Source of the DNA: Symsagittifera roscoffensis
Lineage: Eukaryota; Xenacoelomorpha; Acoela; Convolutidae
Length of the DNA: 64,000 bases
Direction: 5' to 3'
Assembly: GCF_963678635.1 (NCBI RefSeq)
Contig: NC_087067.1
Span: 38,783,682-38,847,681 of the forward strand
The notes under the pieces are model-generated. The model was given only the letters and a program-made list of their open reading frames with translations, was not told where the DNA came from and made no database searches. The position numbers and the translations under genes are program-made. Numbering within the stretch: the stretch's first letter is position 1; every line of letters starts with the position of its first letter. This document shows, piece by piece, positions 23,923 through 35,066 of the stretch.

Positions 23923-24796
23923 TCTTTGCAAAAAATCTAGTAGAAAACAAATTTATATATATATTTTTTTCAAATGGTTTTCATATTGAATTTTGAGTGG
24001 GAGGGGGAGGAGGAAGCGTTGAATTAACATTATTTAGCTTATTTTTCAAATGTTTTCGTTCAAGTCGTTTTTACGTAAAATAACAAAAAAAAAGAAAAAA
24101 TGTAGTTGCAATGAAGTGTGGGCTGTTCTTCATCTATTCATGCATTAGTTTACCTAAAAATCTGTTATTTGCGTCAATTTTTATTTTAATTTTTATTTTG
24201 ATCTATCGGTTGAGACTTGATGAATATTCTTTGTAACACTTGACTTAGTGAGAAAAAAGCACGAATTGAACTTCCTCATCATCTTTGGTGATCAAAACAA
24301 AACTTTTTGTCATAAAAAAAATTCATTATTTTGAAGTTTTTCTACTCAAGTCGTTTTTCATCGACAAAACTAATTAGGTTCAGCGCAGAAAGCAGAAATT
24401 TAAAAAAAAAAGCTAGCAGAAACGAAGAAAATTGCGTTTTTTTTTGCTTTTTTTTTAAACTTCTATGCAAAATGGATATAAAAGTAAATAATTTAGATAC
24501 TAAGTTATATATTTTCAACTTACTGGAACTTATATCAACTTAAACTTGAATTGGCCATGCAAAAAACGTCAAAGAAAAAAATCTACAAAAAATGATAGTT
24601 TTTCTGGGAGCTTCTTTTAAAGGCTCAGTTTTAAAATTTCTATTAAGTATTGGATCATTCAGAGCTGCGCCCAAAAAATGCGCCCAAAAACATAAAAAAG
24701 TTAGTTTCAACAGACAGAAACTAGATATTACAGATTTATGAAAGTCATCGTTCATATTTCAAAATACAAAATTCAAAAAGATTACAATGTGTAACA

Positions 24797-24842
24797 AGGA
24801 TAGCCCATTACTGTGCAAGTAGCACAGATTGTTCCGACCAAA
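24797..24842 (+). repeat. Hairpin repeat, copy 9
   Basis: Duplicate of copy 2, carried by the segmental duplication; perfect CTGTGC/GCACAG stem. Confidence 0.75.
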
Positions 24843-25047
24843 GCCTTTGAAAAAGCACAATTAATCTAGATTAAAAAACCAAAAATAGAATAAAAACTCA
24901 TAAAAGCATTTGGAAGTTGTTTTTTCGCAGCTATAATCATGATAGAAAAAAGATCATGTGATATTTCGCATGACATCTTACAAAAGTTTGTTGTGACAAC
25001 TGCTTTTGTGAGAAAAAGTACACGGCCGAATCCCAAAAACCCTCATC

Positions 25048-26165
25048 ATCTTTGATAATCAGAACAGTATATTTTGGCCGTTCAAAGTTTTTTCTGCTGC
25101 GAGCTACTTTTTATGATATAAATCAAAAAACCATAAATACACCACATAAATTTGAAAAACAGCGTTTTTGCATTTTTTTGTTCTTTTCCATGCAAAACGG
25201 ATGTTTCCATCTCCGATTATGTTTTCGACTGACATGATGCTATATCAAAATGAAAATTTAGTAGCTTTGCGAAAGGTTTTCAGAGAAATCTAGAAACATT
25301 TTTTTTCTTTGAAACTTTCATTATGCTTGTTCTTTCTATTTTTTTTGTAAACGTTGACAAGCAGTTGAAAATTGAGCGCTTCAACCCCAGCAAGGTGCAG
25401 ATTTAATGTTCTTACTACTGAAACTGAGGAAAAACTTTGCCTTTGGATGTGTTTTACCGAAATATAAAGAGATCTTAAAAACTTATACAGAATTTTTTTT
25501 TGAAAATATTTTGGGAAAACCAACTGCAGTTATTAAGAACAGTAGAACTTAAAGCATATCGCTTTCGGCGCTGTAAAACCTTTCCTTGAGTCATATAAAT
25601 TTGGCAAAAAAACACATCGCCATTTCGAAACATTCCTTTCACGTTTGCAATTTTCCAAAGCTTTTAGGTACTATTTGTTAAAACTAAAATGATTTTCATC
25701 ACTAATCACAAGTTTTGATGTAATTCACAATACAAAAAGTTATAGTAAAAATAAGTTGTTCATTTTGTTCCTCATCATAAAACGTTCAGCTATCAGGTCA
25801 ACGATTCAAGCAGTATTTCACTCTTCGATACATTGCAAAAATCCTCTCTGCTGATAAGAAAAATACAGCCAATAGTTTCGCCACTTGTAGATAATCTCCT
25901 GTTGTCACCTTTGATACCTACAACGGTTCAGTTAGCTTTAAAAAAAACTTTTCTGCTTGTGAAACATATATTTTGCAAACTAAATATTTCAAGCTGTTCG
26001 GCTTTTTACAGACGAGACAACCAAGATTCGCACGCTTGTTTTTTCGGCGCGACCTTTCCTCAAAGTTAGTTTATGTTTGTCTGAAAATTTTTTTTCAGTG
26101 TTTGGTGAAAAAATTGGCCGCGATTTAAAATAAACTGTACTAAAAGTTTTTTAAAAATTGCATAC
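25048..26165. other. Intergenic or intronic, nothing recognised
   Basis: AT-rich. If the exon at 26166-26335 belongs to a working gene, its 3' exons should lie here, but none could be picked out by eye. Confidence 0.4.
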
Positions 26166-26335
26166 TTTTTTGTAGATTTCTGAGGCCCACACAACTGTGA
26201 CCTCAGTATGCGTTCGGAACTCATTGGGTGTGCTCGAAATTTCCGAATAGATGAATCTTCCATTCTCTGGGTTGACCACCCCTTGCTTGTTCTCGAATTG
26301 CTCCTCGCTTAGCTTCACCAAAACTTTGTGACCAC
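26166..26335 (-). CDS. Isolated coding exon of an unidentified gene
   Basis: A 170-nt exon with a pyrimidine-rich acceptor (ccttttctcag) and a GTATGC donor after TACAAAAAA. It reads GHKVLVKLSEEQFENKQGV ... GRFIYSEISSTPNEFRTHTE ... VVWASEIYKK with no stop. Base composition and codon choice are much more balanced than the AT-rich surroundings, as in the true exons of this window. It starts with two bases completing a codon and ends on a codon boundary. I do not recognise the family. No neighbouring exon is obvious on either side, so it may be one exon of a gene with large introns or a stranded relic. Confidence 0.55.
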
Positions 26336-26815
26336 CTGAGAAAAGGAAATGAAAGGTCTTGAAAAAATGCATTTAAATGTTGTTGACCCATTTTCAGAAA
26401 ACCAAATAGGGTTGCCAAGCTCGAAAAACACCACACTTGTTCAAGCTCTATCTTGTTCTAGCAAAGTATAAAATAGCATAAAATGGGGAAATTTTTTTGG
26501 GAAATGAAATCGTATGGTCTGTCTCTGCTCAACCCTCTAATGATATAACTTGGAGAGCTTTACGGTTCCCTTTTTGGATTTTTTTCAGCTCATGGAGGAC
26601 TTCGGGAAAGCAATTTGGCTGACTTTAAAATAACAGCGACGTTTAATTTTTTTTCCTCCAAGTTGAAAGGTCAGTGGTTCAAAGCCCAACTATGATCCGC
26701 GCTTGTCGCCTGAGTTTGAGGCAAAAATCTCAGCACCGATAAATCACCGAAAAAATTGCACGTACTTCTTAAGCACTGACGCAACAGCTCGTACTTTTGT
26801 TCTTTCTCTTGTGGA

Positions 26816-27268
26816 CAGTACCGTGCCGTGGGGGGAGGGGGGAGTGGCGGGTTAGTCGATTGTCCCCCCCCCCCCTCAATTCTGGTTGCCAAATTTTTTC
26901 CAAAGGGTACCCTTTTGGGCTCTTTTTCCTTTCCCCCCCCACCTCACTCAAACATGAATTTTATGGTCTAACGAGCGGTCTTACAAGGTTAATTATGGAG
27001 ACCAAATATGTTTGTCATGGCCTATTTAGTCTACATGCCATTTTTTATGACAATCGGACAAAGTGAACAGTAATTTCAAATATAAAAATTTGCAGGTGGG
27101 GGGAAAAGGAAAAAGAGCCCCCTTTTGCTATAGATTTACAAGATCTATTTTTGGCTGACCAATATCAGAAGTTTTCTAAAGGCGCTTTTGGCGCCAATAT
27201 TACTAAATTTGAGGGGAGAGCGCGCAAATAATAGCCCTCCCCTAGAAAAATTTCTGCGCACGCCACTG
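26816..27268. mobile_element. hAT-type MITE (outer element, interrupted by another MITE)
   Basis: Ends are CAGTACCGTGCCG on the left and CGCACGCCACTG on the right (inward CAGTGGCGTGCG), with GC-rich subterminal tracts. The flanking octamers are identical: CTTGTGGA at 26808-26815 and 27269-27276, the 8-bp target duplication of the hAT superfamily. Internal patches (ggcgccaatat, gggtaccc) are shared with the element at 8743. It is split at 26918-27119 by a second MITE and has no coding capacity. Confidence 0.88.
26918..27119. mobile_element. MITE of the GGCTCTTTTTCC family, nested
   Basis: A 202-bp element with inverted ends GGCTCTTTTTCCTTTCCCCC and GGGGAAAAGGAAAAAGAGCC. It is flanked by a perfect 8-bp duplication CCCTTTTG (26910-26917, 27120-27127), which belongs to the host MITE, proving insertion order. 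Related copies or halves occur at 34135, 37599, 40391, 40755, 47541 and 57846. Confidence 0.92.
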
Positions 27269-27276
27269 CTTGTGGA

Positions 27277-28229
27277 TAAATGGTCTTGACTTGAAAATGG
27301 TCTTGTTTTGAAAAAACTTTTTCGATCTGGTGGTCAGATTTTTCCATTGGTAAAGTATGTGTCCCGAAATCGACTCGATTGCGTCAAAGTTTGACCAGGA
27401 TGAAGATAAAGACAATGGATAAAAATTAAAATAAAAAGTCGCAAAATACAAAAAGGTGATGATTTTAAACCATTTCTGTAAACATGGGCATATGGGAGGT
27501 TTTCTCAAGGGAGTGGCCGTTTTCAAAAAAATGGTCTTTTTTGGTCGAAAAAGTTTTAAGTGTCGCCGGTCGAAAAATAAAGCAGCAAAATAGTACCAAA
27601 GCGATAGTGAGCCCTTAGGATGGTGAAGGGCCGAATCCCTGAGGAAAAGGATGGCCGCCTCCACCCCACCCTAATTTCGCCCATGCATACAAAAACTGTT
27701 TTTGAGTGCTTGAAACGTATTAAACAATGGATAACTGTTCCGTTTTTCACTAGACTTGATATTCTCTTAACAATTTTGACTAGTTGAATTTTTACGGAAT
27801 TGGTGTTTATCCGCTTGACGTTCCATGAATGATAATATTTTTTAATAGCTTCTCATGGTCTGTGTCCATAAATTTCTATTACAATTGATTAATAATCGGT
27901 TATATAACAAATGAAGTATAAATGGATTCATTTAATTATAGTTAATTATTATAATTTTTTTGAGTTCGAGCTTGGATTTTCCAAATACTTGAAAGTAAAG
28001 TTTCAAAACTTGAACGTTGGAATTGTCTAATTGCGTTTTTTACATTTGGCTATAGTAAACAATGAATTGTTTTTTACTTGTCTTTCTTTCTACTTGCCTT
28101 CCCTCCCCCCACCATTTACTCGGTCCTTAAATATACTTTAAAACTTGTGTAAAATTTTGTGAACACATGGCAAACACAAGTACTCATATACTCCCCCTCG
28201 CTACATACCCCACTTAAAAAAAGACTGGT
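27277..28229. other. Intergenic, no gene
   Basis: Contains short direct repeats of tggtcttg and tgaaaatggt type near 27280-27320 and a GC-rich end (ccaccccaccctaatttcgc, about 27662-27681) that may be a fragment of yet another MITE. No coding exon seen. Confidence 0.4.
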
Positions 28230-28565
28230 GTGTCAGGTGCCGTGGAAGTGGGAAATACGAGTGTGTATGTGTGAAGGGAGTGGGCTAAAAGAGCAGTAAG
28301 TAGTGCTGGGGTGTGAGGATGGTGTAAATAAAGGAGGGTGAAGGTAGGTGTGCGTGATTGGGGGAAGGAGAGTTAGATGTTGTGGATGGGGCAGGTTAGG
28401 TTCTGTGATGTACATCGGGGTAGGGGTGGTTTTTGGGGGTATTTGGGAAGTCGGGTAAGTGGGGGGTCGGTTAGGTGGGATGAGGTAAATGTGGAGGTGG
28501 GTAGATTTGTGCTTGTGTGGGGGATAACGGAGGTGGGGTACGTTTGAGGAAGATAAAAAGGGGGT
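28230..28565. repeat. G-rich GGTGGG/GTGTG tract
   Basis: About 330 bp with almost all C missing from the plus strand, built from degenerate gtgggg, aggtggg and gtgtgtgtg phrases. Many G-runs of three or more make G-quadruplex folding plausible. The 112-codon open frame on the minus strand (Pro/Thr/His-rich) is the complement of this bias and is not treated as a gene. Confidence 0.7.
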
Positions 28566-29269
28566 GTTCAAATTTAGGCGTTAAAATCGAGTAGACCTGC
28601 GTTTAAAATGTGAGGCATATGGTATTGCAAAAATTAGGTAAACCTGAGATTGTTTAGAAATTGAGTAGGCTGTGAGTATCACAGAAAATTTGGAAAAAGC
28701 ATATAGAGAATATAAACTAATACAATGGTTTTAAATGGATAATAATTGATTTACCTTCTTCAAAAAAGAGTTCTGACCAATTGCGTGGTCTCAAATTCTG
28801 TTTAAAATTGGTATAATGTCATTTTTTTGACCTCAAAAATCTTTTATAATCGACTTTTATTCATGTAGTCTTTCTGTTGGTACCGTCTGAAAGATTGTAT
28901 ATCTTGAGCTCAAAGAAAATTTATCTGTGACTATTTGTTTGGAAGAATTCAGGTTTAAAACTACCACCACTTTGCCCAAATTGTGATTATTAATGTGCTA
29001 TATATGTGTTAAGTTTTTTATAGACTTAAAACGAGAAAGATGTAGGTTTATAAATTTTAGCAATTTTGGTAGCAAAAATTCATTTATAAGCCATTTGTTT
29101 GCTTAAGAGCCATATTGGATTGAAATAGTTAATTTTTTAACATACAAAAAAGTACAGAGCTGATTTAATTTATCCTTAAAAAATGAACCAAAAAATATTT
29201 CTGTAAACGCGTTGTGCTCGAATGGGGTTGAAGTTGGAAAACAAATAACCCGCATCCAGTTTCTAGCGT

Positions 29270-30150
29270 TAATATTCGATTATTTTACAATTTTACTACC
29301 AGTGCTACTAAAATTAGGAAACAATCGATTTTAATCAAATAATAATCGACTATAATCTCTCTTTTTGAAATCAAATTGAAATTAACTATAATACTTTTTA
29401 ATCGATTATAATCGATTATTTGTTCGTCTATTTTTCGATTAAGTTATAATCAATTATAACTGATTATAATCCAATATTTTTATTCAATTTCTAATTCATC
29501 AGTTTTGCTCAAAGATCCAATATAATCGATTGTATTTGACTATAATCCCATTGGTTTGTCCATTTTGTTTTCGTAATTGCATCTAAATTGCTTATATTTT
29601 ATGCTTTTTGTAGACGTTGGTTCCTATGAAAAATGAGAATTTTTTTTTAAATTTTCCAATCAATTCAAATTTATCAGGTTTTTTTTTTCATTTCTTCCCT
29701 ATTAGAGGTTGTTTTGTGATGAACGTTTTAAGCTTTTTTAACCACCAAAACAGCAAATTGATTTAGTTTCATGATTAAATCGGAAGATTTATTTTTCATC
29801 TACCGCGGAAACTTTTCCGCTATTATGAAGGGATTTCTATGAAACTTTTGTTTCGTGGTAAAATTTGTGTTCAGATGAACCAAAGGGTTCAAGAAATTTC
29901 TTTTTCAGCAATTTTGTTATTGATATAATTCGAATAATGTTTTGATTCGACAAAATTTTGGCAAAACATGAGATTATAATTTACTTTAAGGGTTTTTTGT
30001 AAAATTTTTAAGGGTTTAAGGGTTTTTTACTTTAAGGGTTTCTCTTGGAAAATATCACGATTATGATCAATTATAAACCCTATAAACACCTATTTTTGTC
30101 ATTATAATCAATTATAATTGAAAAAAGCCATCAAAATAATCCATTATAAT
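29270..30150. repeat. Region dense in TAATCGATTA-type palindromes
   Basis: At least a dozen close variants of ataatcgattataatc occur, for example at about 29420-29440, 29450-29475, 29519-29550 and 30108-30150. They lie in both orientations and are spaced irregularly. It could be a decayed simple repeat or a cluster of homeodomain-type sites. No gene here. Confidence 0.55.
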
Positions 30151-30816
30151 CGATTACTTGAACCTATATTTGGAAGCGGGAAGAATTAAAGTTGCTTCGA
30201 ATTTCAACAAAATAACTATGGTGCAACTTACTTTGCAATTTTTGTGGCCAAAAATTTACCTCAAAATGGGTCTTTTTGGCTTTTTTTAGTGTACAAAAAC
30301 TACGCTGAATCTTATGTTTCAATTGATGAGCAAGCTGATTGATGTCAAATATCAAAGTGAGCCTCTTTTTCAGTCCGACATTTGTAAGGAGATTATAAAA
30401 CTTTTATTAGATTTAGCGTAATTTTTGATTGACTAAAAGAATCCAAAATAAATTGCATCATACTATTTCTAGTAAATTTTTAAGCAGTTTTGCTTAAGCT
30501 TTTTTTTCGATAGTCAATCCAATTTGAGAAAAACGCGTTTAAAAAGTCAGGTTTTGCTCGTTTTGTCCGGATAATATAAATCAGCGCTGTATATTTATCC
30601 ATCGGTTTATATTGACAAAAAATTGAAGTCGTTCAAAAAATTATGGTCGTTCATTTTTGGCGAGAACTGGGAAAAATATATATCCTTGCTGTTTGCTTTC
30701 GTTTTGGTTCTTTTACCAGAGAAACGTGGTTTTGGTCTAGTTGCTAAGTCATTTTTGAAGGAGGACACTGCTTTCTGTGGGTTGTCAGTTGCCAAGCTTG
30801 AAGCCGTATCCCATTT

Positions 30817-31275
30817 TTATGGGAGCACTAAAATACTGTAAGCATGGCGAACATCCGAGTTGCACTTCATTCTAAGAAACTCCCCCGCAGACAAATTTTG
30901 GGGGGATTCCGCAATTGAAATGTTCATTGGAAAGTTGATTATTGATCCATTGTGAATTTTTCTTGGATACATAAAAGTGTGTTCAAAAATTGTGCAATTT
31001 TTCAGACTTCTGTTTTTTGCTGAATGAAAGTCAATTTTGCACACGCAGTTTTCTAAAAATGAAACGCCAACCGAAGAATCAGTGGTAAAATTCAAGACTG
31101 TTGCGGTGAATAATATAACGCTGCTATCGTAAAAACCGTTCGAGATAGACAAAAAACGTATATCAGAACTAGTTTCCCAAATTGAACTTACAACGGACAA
31201 AAAGTCTTGAGCAATTAAAAAGATTAACAACATCGCGATAACCAGAACGCACAAAACTCTCGAGCGGTTTGACAT
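30817..31275 (-). CDS. Small N-glycosylated single-pass membrane protein, family unknown
   Basis: The reading frame from the ATG at 31275 (MSNRSRVLC) gives about 152 residues; an ATG 17 codons upstream is also possible. A basic N-terminus and one hydrophobic segment (VLCVLVIAMLLIFLIAQDF) form a signal anchor typical of a type II membrane protein. The rest carries six N-glycosylation sequons (NFT, NRS, NCT, NGS, NIS, NLS) and a few cysteines (CVC, NCT, KCN). The density of sequons argues for a real lumenal or extracellular domain. The stop is TAA with no clear donor before it, although the short length leaves open that it is the first exon of a larger gene, such as a Golgi enzyme. No domain is recognised. 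Confidence 0.55.
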   Translation of the reverse strand: MSNRSRVLCVLVIAMLLIFLIAQDFLSVVSSIWETSSDIRFLSISNGFYDSSVILFTATVLNFTTDSSVGVSFLENCVCKIDFHSAKNRSLKNCTIFEHTFMYPRKIHNGSIINFPMNISIAESPQNLSAGEFLRMKCNSDVRHAYSILVLP

Positions 31276-31326
31276 TTTAGTATTTTCTTTCTCGTGTTTT
31301 TTTTTGAAAATGCAATAAAATTTCAC

Positions 31327-33876
31327 GTATTCTTAAATCGTGATTTCGATTAACTATGCCAGGTGTAAAAAAAATTAAACTTTTAAATTATAAAAAAAAG
31401 ATTTAACGAAAAGGAAAAAGGGAAACTTTGATATTGCGTAGAAGCTGGTAAATTAAAAAACTGCTCCGTGATATATATTTTTTGCAGTTGCCTCCTTTGT
31501 GCACCAATAAATATTGATGTCATAATCTGGTGCATAGTAGTCCACAAAACAACTTTTAAATATAAAAATAGTTTGTTAATCGATAATGAATAATTTTGAT
31601 GTCAGTGAATCGCACCAAAATGCTTTCAATCGCTTTAAGGAAGGTCAGAGAAAGTTTTCTTCCAGAAATCTCATAATTTTTTTCTAAAATAGTTCTAAAG
31701 AAATAAAAAATCAAAAATAATTTTTCGAGCTTTTTTGTATACCGTAGTTATGGATAAAATCAATTTGAGAAAATGACTTCTTTTTTAATTTTGATATGAA
31801 AAACTTTAGATTATGCTATTAATATTTGCCTTTTGAATCAAAGATTCCACATTAAATTTGTAGTTTCATTCAAAAATTCTCATTGTTACATATATTCAGC
31901 AGTTGAAAGTTTTTGGAGACAAATAGTCATCATGTGGGGTCATTCATATAGCTTTGGGGTGTATACATTTTTGAAAAAAGTTCTCAACAGCCAATTAGGA
32001 ATAAATTATTATTTTAAAAAATTTAGCGCGCAAGATAAACTTGAATGTGTCAACTCATGTGGCGAATGGTTAGATTCTGCCTACGGTACTTCAGGTATTG
32101 TACTCAGCAGAAAATGGACTTTAATTATCAGAAATTTTAAATAAAATTAACCACGAATAAAAAATATTGAAACGTTTCATCTTACACTTTTTCAAGAGAA
32201 GTTTTCGTATCTTACATTTTTTATCAAAAAAAAAACTTATATAAATTTAGAGCCATATTTTCTAAGATGTTGCAGAAGTGTTATAAAAAATTTCTAAAAT
32301 TATGACCATTCGTCAATCCGGAGTCCTTCAAAAGAGTTTTAAATCATCAACTTTTTGCCTTGGTTCGAGTTTTTGAAGGTATTTTAATGCTTACTCTTAT
32401 AAGAATTCAAAGCCTAAGCTCATAAGTTATTTTCCATGTAAGAACTGATGTGAAAATTTATTCATTTGTTCACGTTGACACGGTTTTCTGCAGTTTGAAG
32501 AGAACGAGCCGCAAAATGTTCTTTTAAAGAATCTTCTGAGGCTCGTTTTCTGGCAGTATTTAATCTATTTGTAACTTTCACAAAATATAACCCTAATGAA
32601 AAAAATTGAGTATTTACGTTTATAATCCCTTAAGGTGGAAAAAAGAAAAGTTATTTATTTCAAAATTGAATCGATCTATTTTTCCATCAGCCAATGAAAG
32701 GTTTTTTATAATTTATTTTCTTCTCACAATTTAAGTGACAAAGACCCCTAATACTCATAGCTTGAGTCACCAAAAATTTAATGTTTTGCATGTACAATGC
32801 ATAGGAAGAGATCTGAGTTCAGATGTCTTACACAAGCAATGTAATGAAAGAAGCAAACCTCTAATTTTTGGTAAATGATTTAAAAAGTGGTAGTTTTTTT
32901 AAATTGAAAATTTTATTAATGGACAGGGAATACTTGCAATACAAAAGAAATTAGTTTTTGAGCGTTTTCGGGAAAATTTATCCAGAGTAACAGGAAAACA
33001 ATCCAACTTGTATATTCAGGACTACGCTATGCACGCAAAAAAATTAAGTTTTGCAAGCAGGAAAAATTTCAGAAAATTTTTCATTCGGTAGAAAAATCGT
33101 TTTGCTCTTGAAAAAGATACAAAAAATTAGTTTTTTGATTTTTTTGTATGCCGTATTTTTGGATAGAATAAATTTCAGATTCTGCTTTTAATACATGCAC
33201 GCAGAATATATTAATAAATGGCCGCAAAAGAATTAAAATTTGCAGGCAAAAGAAAATTTCGGAAAATGCTCGTTTCGGTAGAAAATTCGTTTTGCTCTTG
33301 AAAAAAATACAAAAAACTTTTGGGGTCGTTTTGAATTTATTATTTGTCGCTTAAAATGTTGCATTTTTTTGTTTTGCAAGTGATGAGAAGGTCTGCTGCC
33401 TCTCTGTTTAATATACTGTTAATGTGGTTACATAAATTAATAATGTTTCGTACATCTGAATTCTTTGTTTTTTTTAGACAGTTAAATGAAAGTTTTTCAA
33501 CGGTCACCAGGTATGTTTTCCGGCAACATCAGGTAAATTTTTCTGCTTTATGAGGTAATTTTTTCTATATTGGATAACATTTTGCATAGCTTGAGATCCA
33601 ATTTTTTGCTCTGAATGGCGGGAAAAAATCATTTTTACTACCAACATCTTTGGGGTCGCTCAGAGCAGTTATTGAAAGCCCACGATAGTTACCATGTATG
33701 GTTCCTTGTAAACCATGCGTACGTCGCGTCATAAAATTTTCCATGGTATCCATGCGTCGCTCGATGCATGATACCATATTAACCATACATTGCAAGCATC
33801 CATGGTGACATCAATTCTCAACAGCCCTGGTAAAACTATCAAAATTGTCTAATTTGAATTCCCCCATAATAAAAAA
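31327..33876. other. Intergenic, no supported gene
   Basis: Very AT-rich. Two diverged copies of a phrase (ttcggtagaaaatcgttttgctcttgaaaa, at about 33083-33115 and 33272-33304, with gcaggaaaaatttc-like sequence before each) mark a 190-bp tandem duplication. Nothing coding is convincing. Confidence 0.5.
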
Positions 33877-33995
33877 AATGTGCAATCATACGTCGCTCAT
33901 GCATGGAAATTGTGTTATTGTAGCATAAAAATACGTCGGCAATTTTTCATGGCTTCCATGGAACCATGCATGGTGCGACGTATAGTTGCACATTT
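33660..33995. repeat. Inverted repeats rich in CATGG and TACGTCGC
   Basis: The arms 33877-33906 (atgtgcaatcatacgtcgct, then catgcatgg) and about 33965-33994 are near-perfect reverse complements separated by about 60 bp, so a single strand could fold into a long hairpin. Just upstream (33685-33805) the same words (accatg, gcgtacgtcgcg, ccatggtatccatg) recur. It may be a small foldback MITE and a rearranged relative. Confidence 0.6.
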
Positions 33996-34134
33996 TGGTC
34001 AACACGGGTTGTCAGTAAAATGCTATTCAAGTTGTATGATTAGCCTATTAACCAATTTTTTTCTTTTTTCTTACAACACGCCGAATTTATATCAAAGAAG
34101 TAATAAAAAACTTCAAACCTAGAGTACAACATTT

Positions 34135-34344
34135 GGCTCTTTTTCCTTTCACCCCCCCCCCCCCCCACCTGCAAAATTTTACCAGTAAAATTTTTTTCGC
34201 ATTATCCGAATGTTACAAAAATTGGTATGCGAATTATTTAGGCCATGACAAACATATTTGATCCTCATGGCTAACCTTATAAAACCCCTCGTTACACCAT
34301 AAAATTGATGCTTATGTGATGTGGGGGAAAAAGGAAAAAGAGCC
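34135..34344. mobile_element. MITE of the GGCTCTTTTTCC family, copy 2
   Basis: A 210-bp unit with inverted ends (ggctctttttcctttcaccc / gggggaaaaaggaaaaagag then cc) and interior words shared with the nested copy (ggccatgacaaacatatttg). No intact target duplication is seen. Confidence 0.85.
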
Positions 34345-34458
34345 AATAAAATTGGGGTATTTACATTTATAACCTTTTCTGTAAAATATAGCCCTTCAAT
34401 GAATAAACTGACAGAACAAATAAAATTGCACAGTGCTCTTATAGCTAAACAGGCAATG

Positions 34459-34672
34459 GGCTCTTTCCAGTTTCCCAACCTCCTCGTAAAATTGCAAAAA
34501 AAAGCTGTTCATCAACTGTTCACGTGGCTTTTTGCATGTTAGAAATGTAAAATTTGTTCAACTGTTCACGCTGACACGTTTTGATGCAGTTTATAACATG
34601 TAAAGTCATTTTAAATAGACTTTCATATATTGAATTTCAGAAAATAATCAAAGGGGGAACTGGAAAAGAGCC
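34459..34672. mobile_element. MITE of the GGCTCTTTCCAGTT family, copy 1
   Basis: Ends are ggctctttccagtttccc and gggggaactggaaaagagcc. The flanks AGGCAATG (34451-34458) and AGGCCATG (34673-34680) agree at seven of eight positions. The terminal GGCTCTTT is shared with the other MITE family. Confidence 0.85.
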
Positions 34673-35066
34673 AGGCCATGTTACGATATAAGGCATAAAG
34701 GCCAAATCTGTTCATGGTGCCAAATCTTTAAATTGTTCATCGTACCAAGTTTCATTGAAAAGAACTAAAACGCTCCTAACTGACAATGAAGAAAAAGTAA
34801 AAAACGAATTGAGGAATAATGAGAAAAGCGCGGTAGTGGAGATTGACGAAATTCATCGAGGGAGTCAGAAGTCGTCCCACTTTTCTACTCTAATCCCGCA
34901 ATTTTTCTCTCAAGAGTCATATTTTGTGAAATCTTTCTGCCAAAAAGTTGCTTGTGTTACCGTCCAACTCATGTAAGTCAACTTAAATATTGTTTCAGAT
35001 TTTTGAGAAGAAAATATCAGTTCAGGAAGATATCTAAATTCTAATTTTAATGAAACAGAACACTGA

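Larger units (their letters stand above)
22528..25047. repeat. Segmental duplication, copy B
   Basis: Partner of 1-2519. It begins inside intron 2 of the UGT gene, at least as far left as the window allows one to compare, and ends at 25047. It carries the hairpin repeats seen in copy A (at 23878-23922 and 24797-24842). Confidence 0.95.

Noticed and set aside
26640..26690. tRNA-like 3' half (gtcagtggttcaaagcccaa)
   Set aside because: A B-box-like word alone, with no A box at the right distance and no pairing acceptor stem.
28233..28571. 112-codon Pro/Thr/His-rich open frame on the minus strand
   Set aside because: It is the complement of a strand-skewed G-rich tract; stop codons are rare there by composition.
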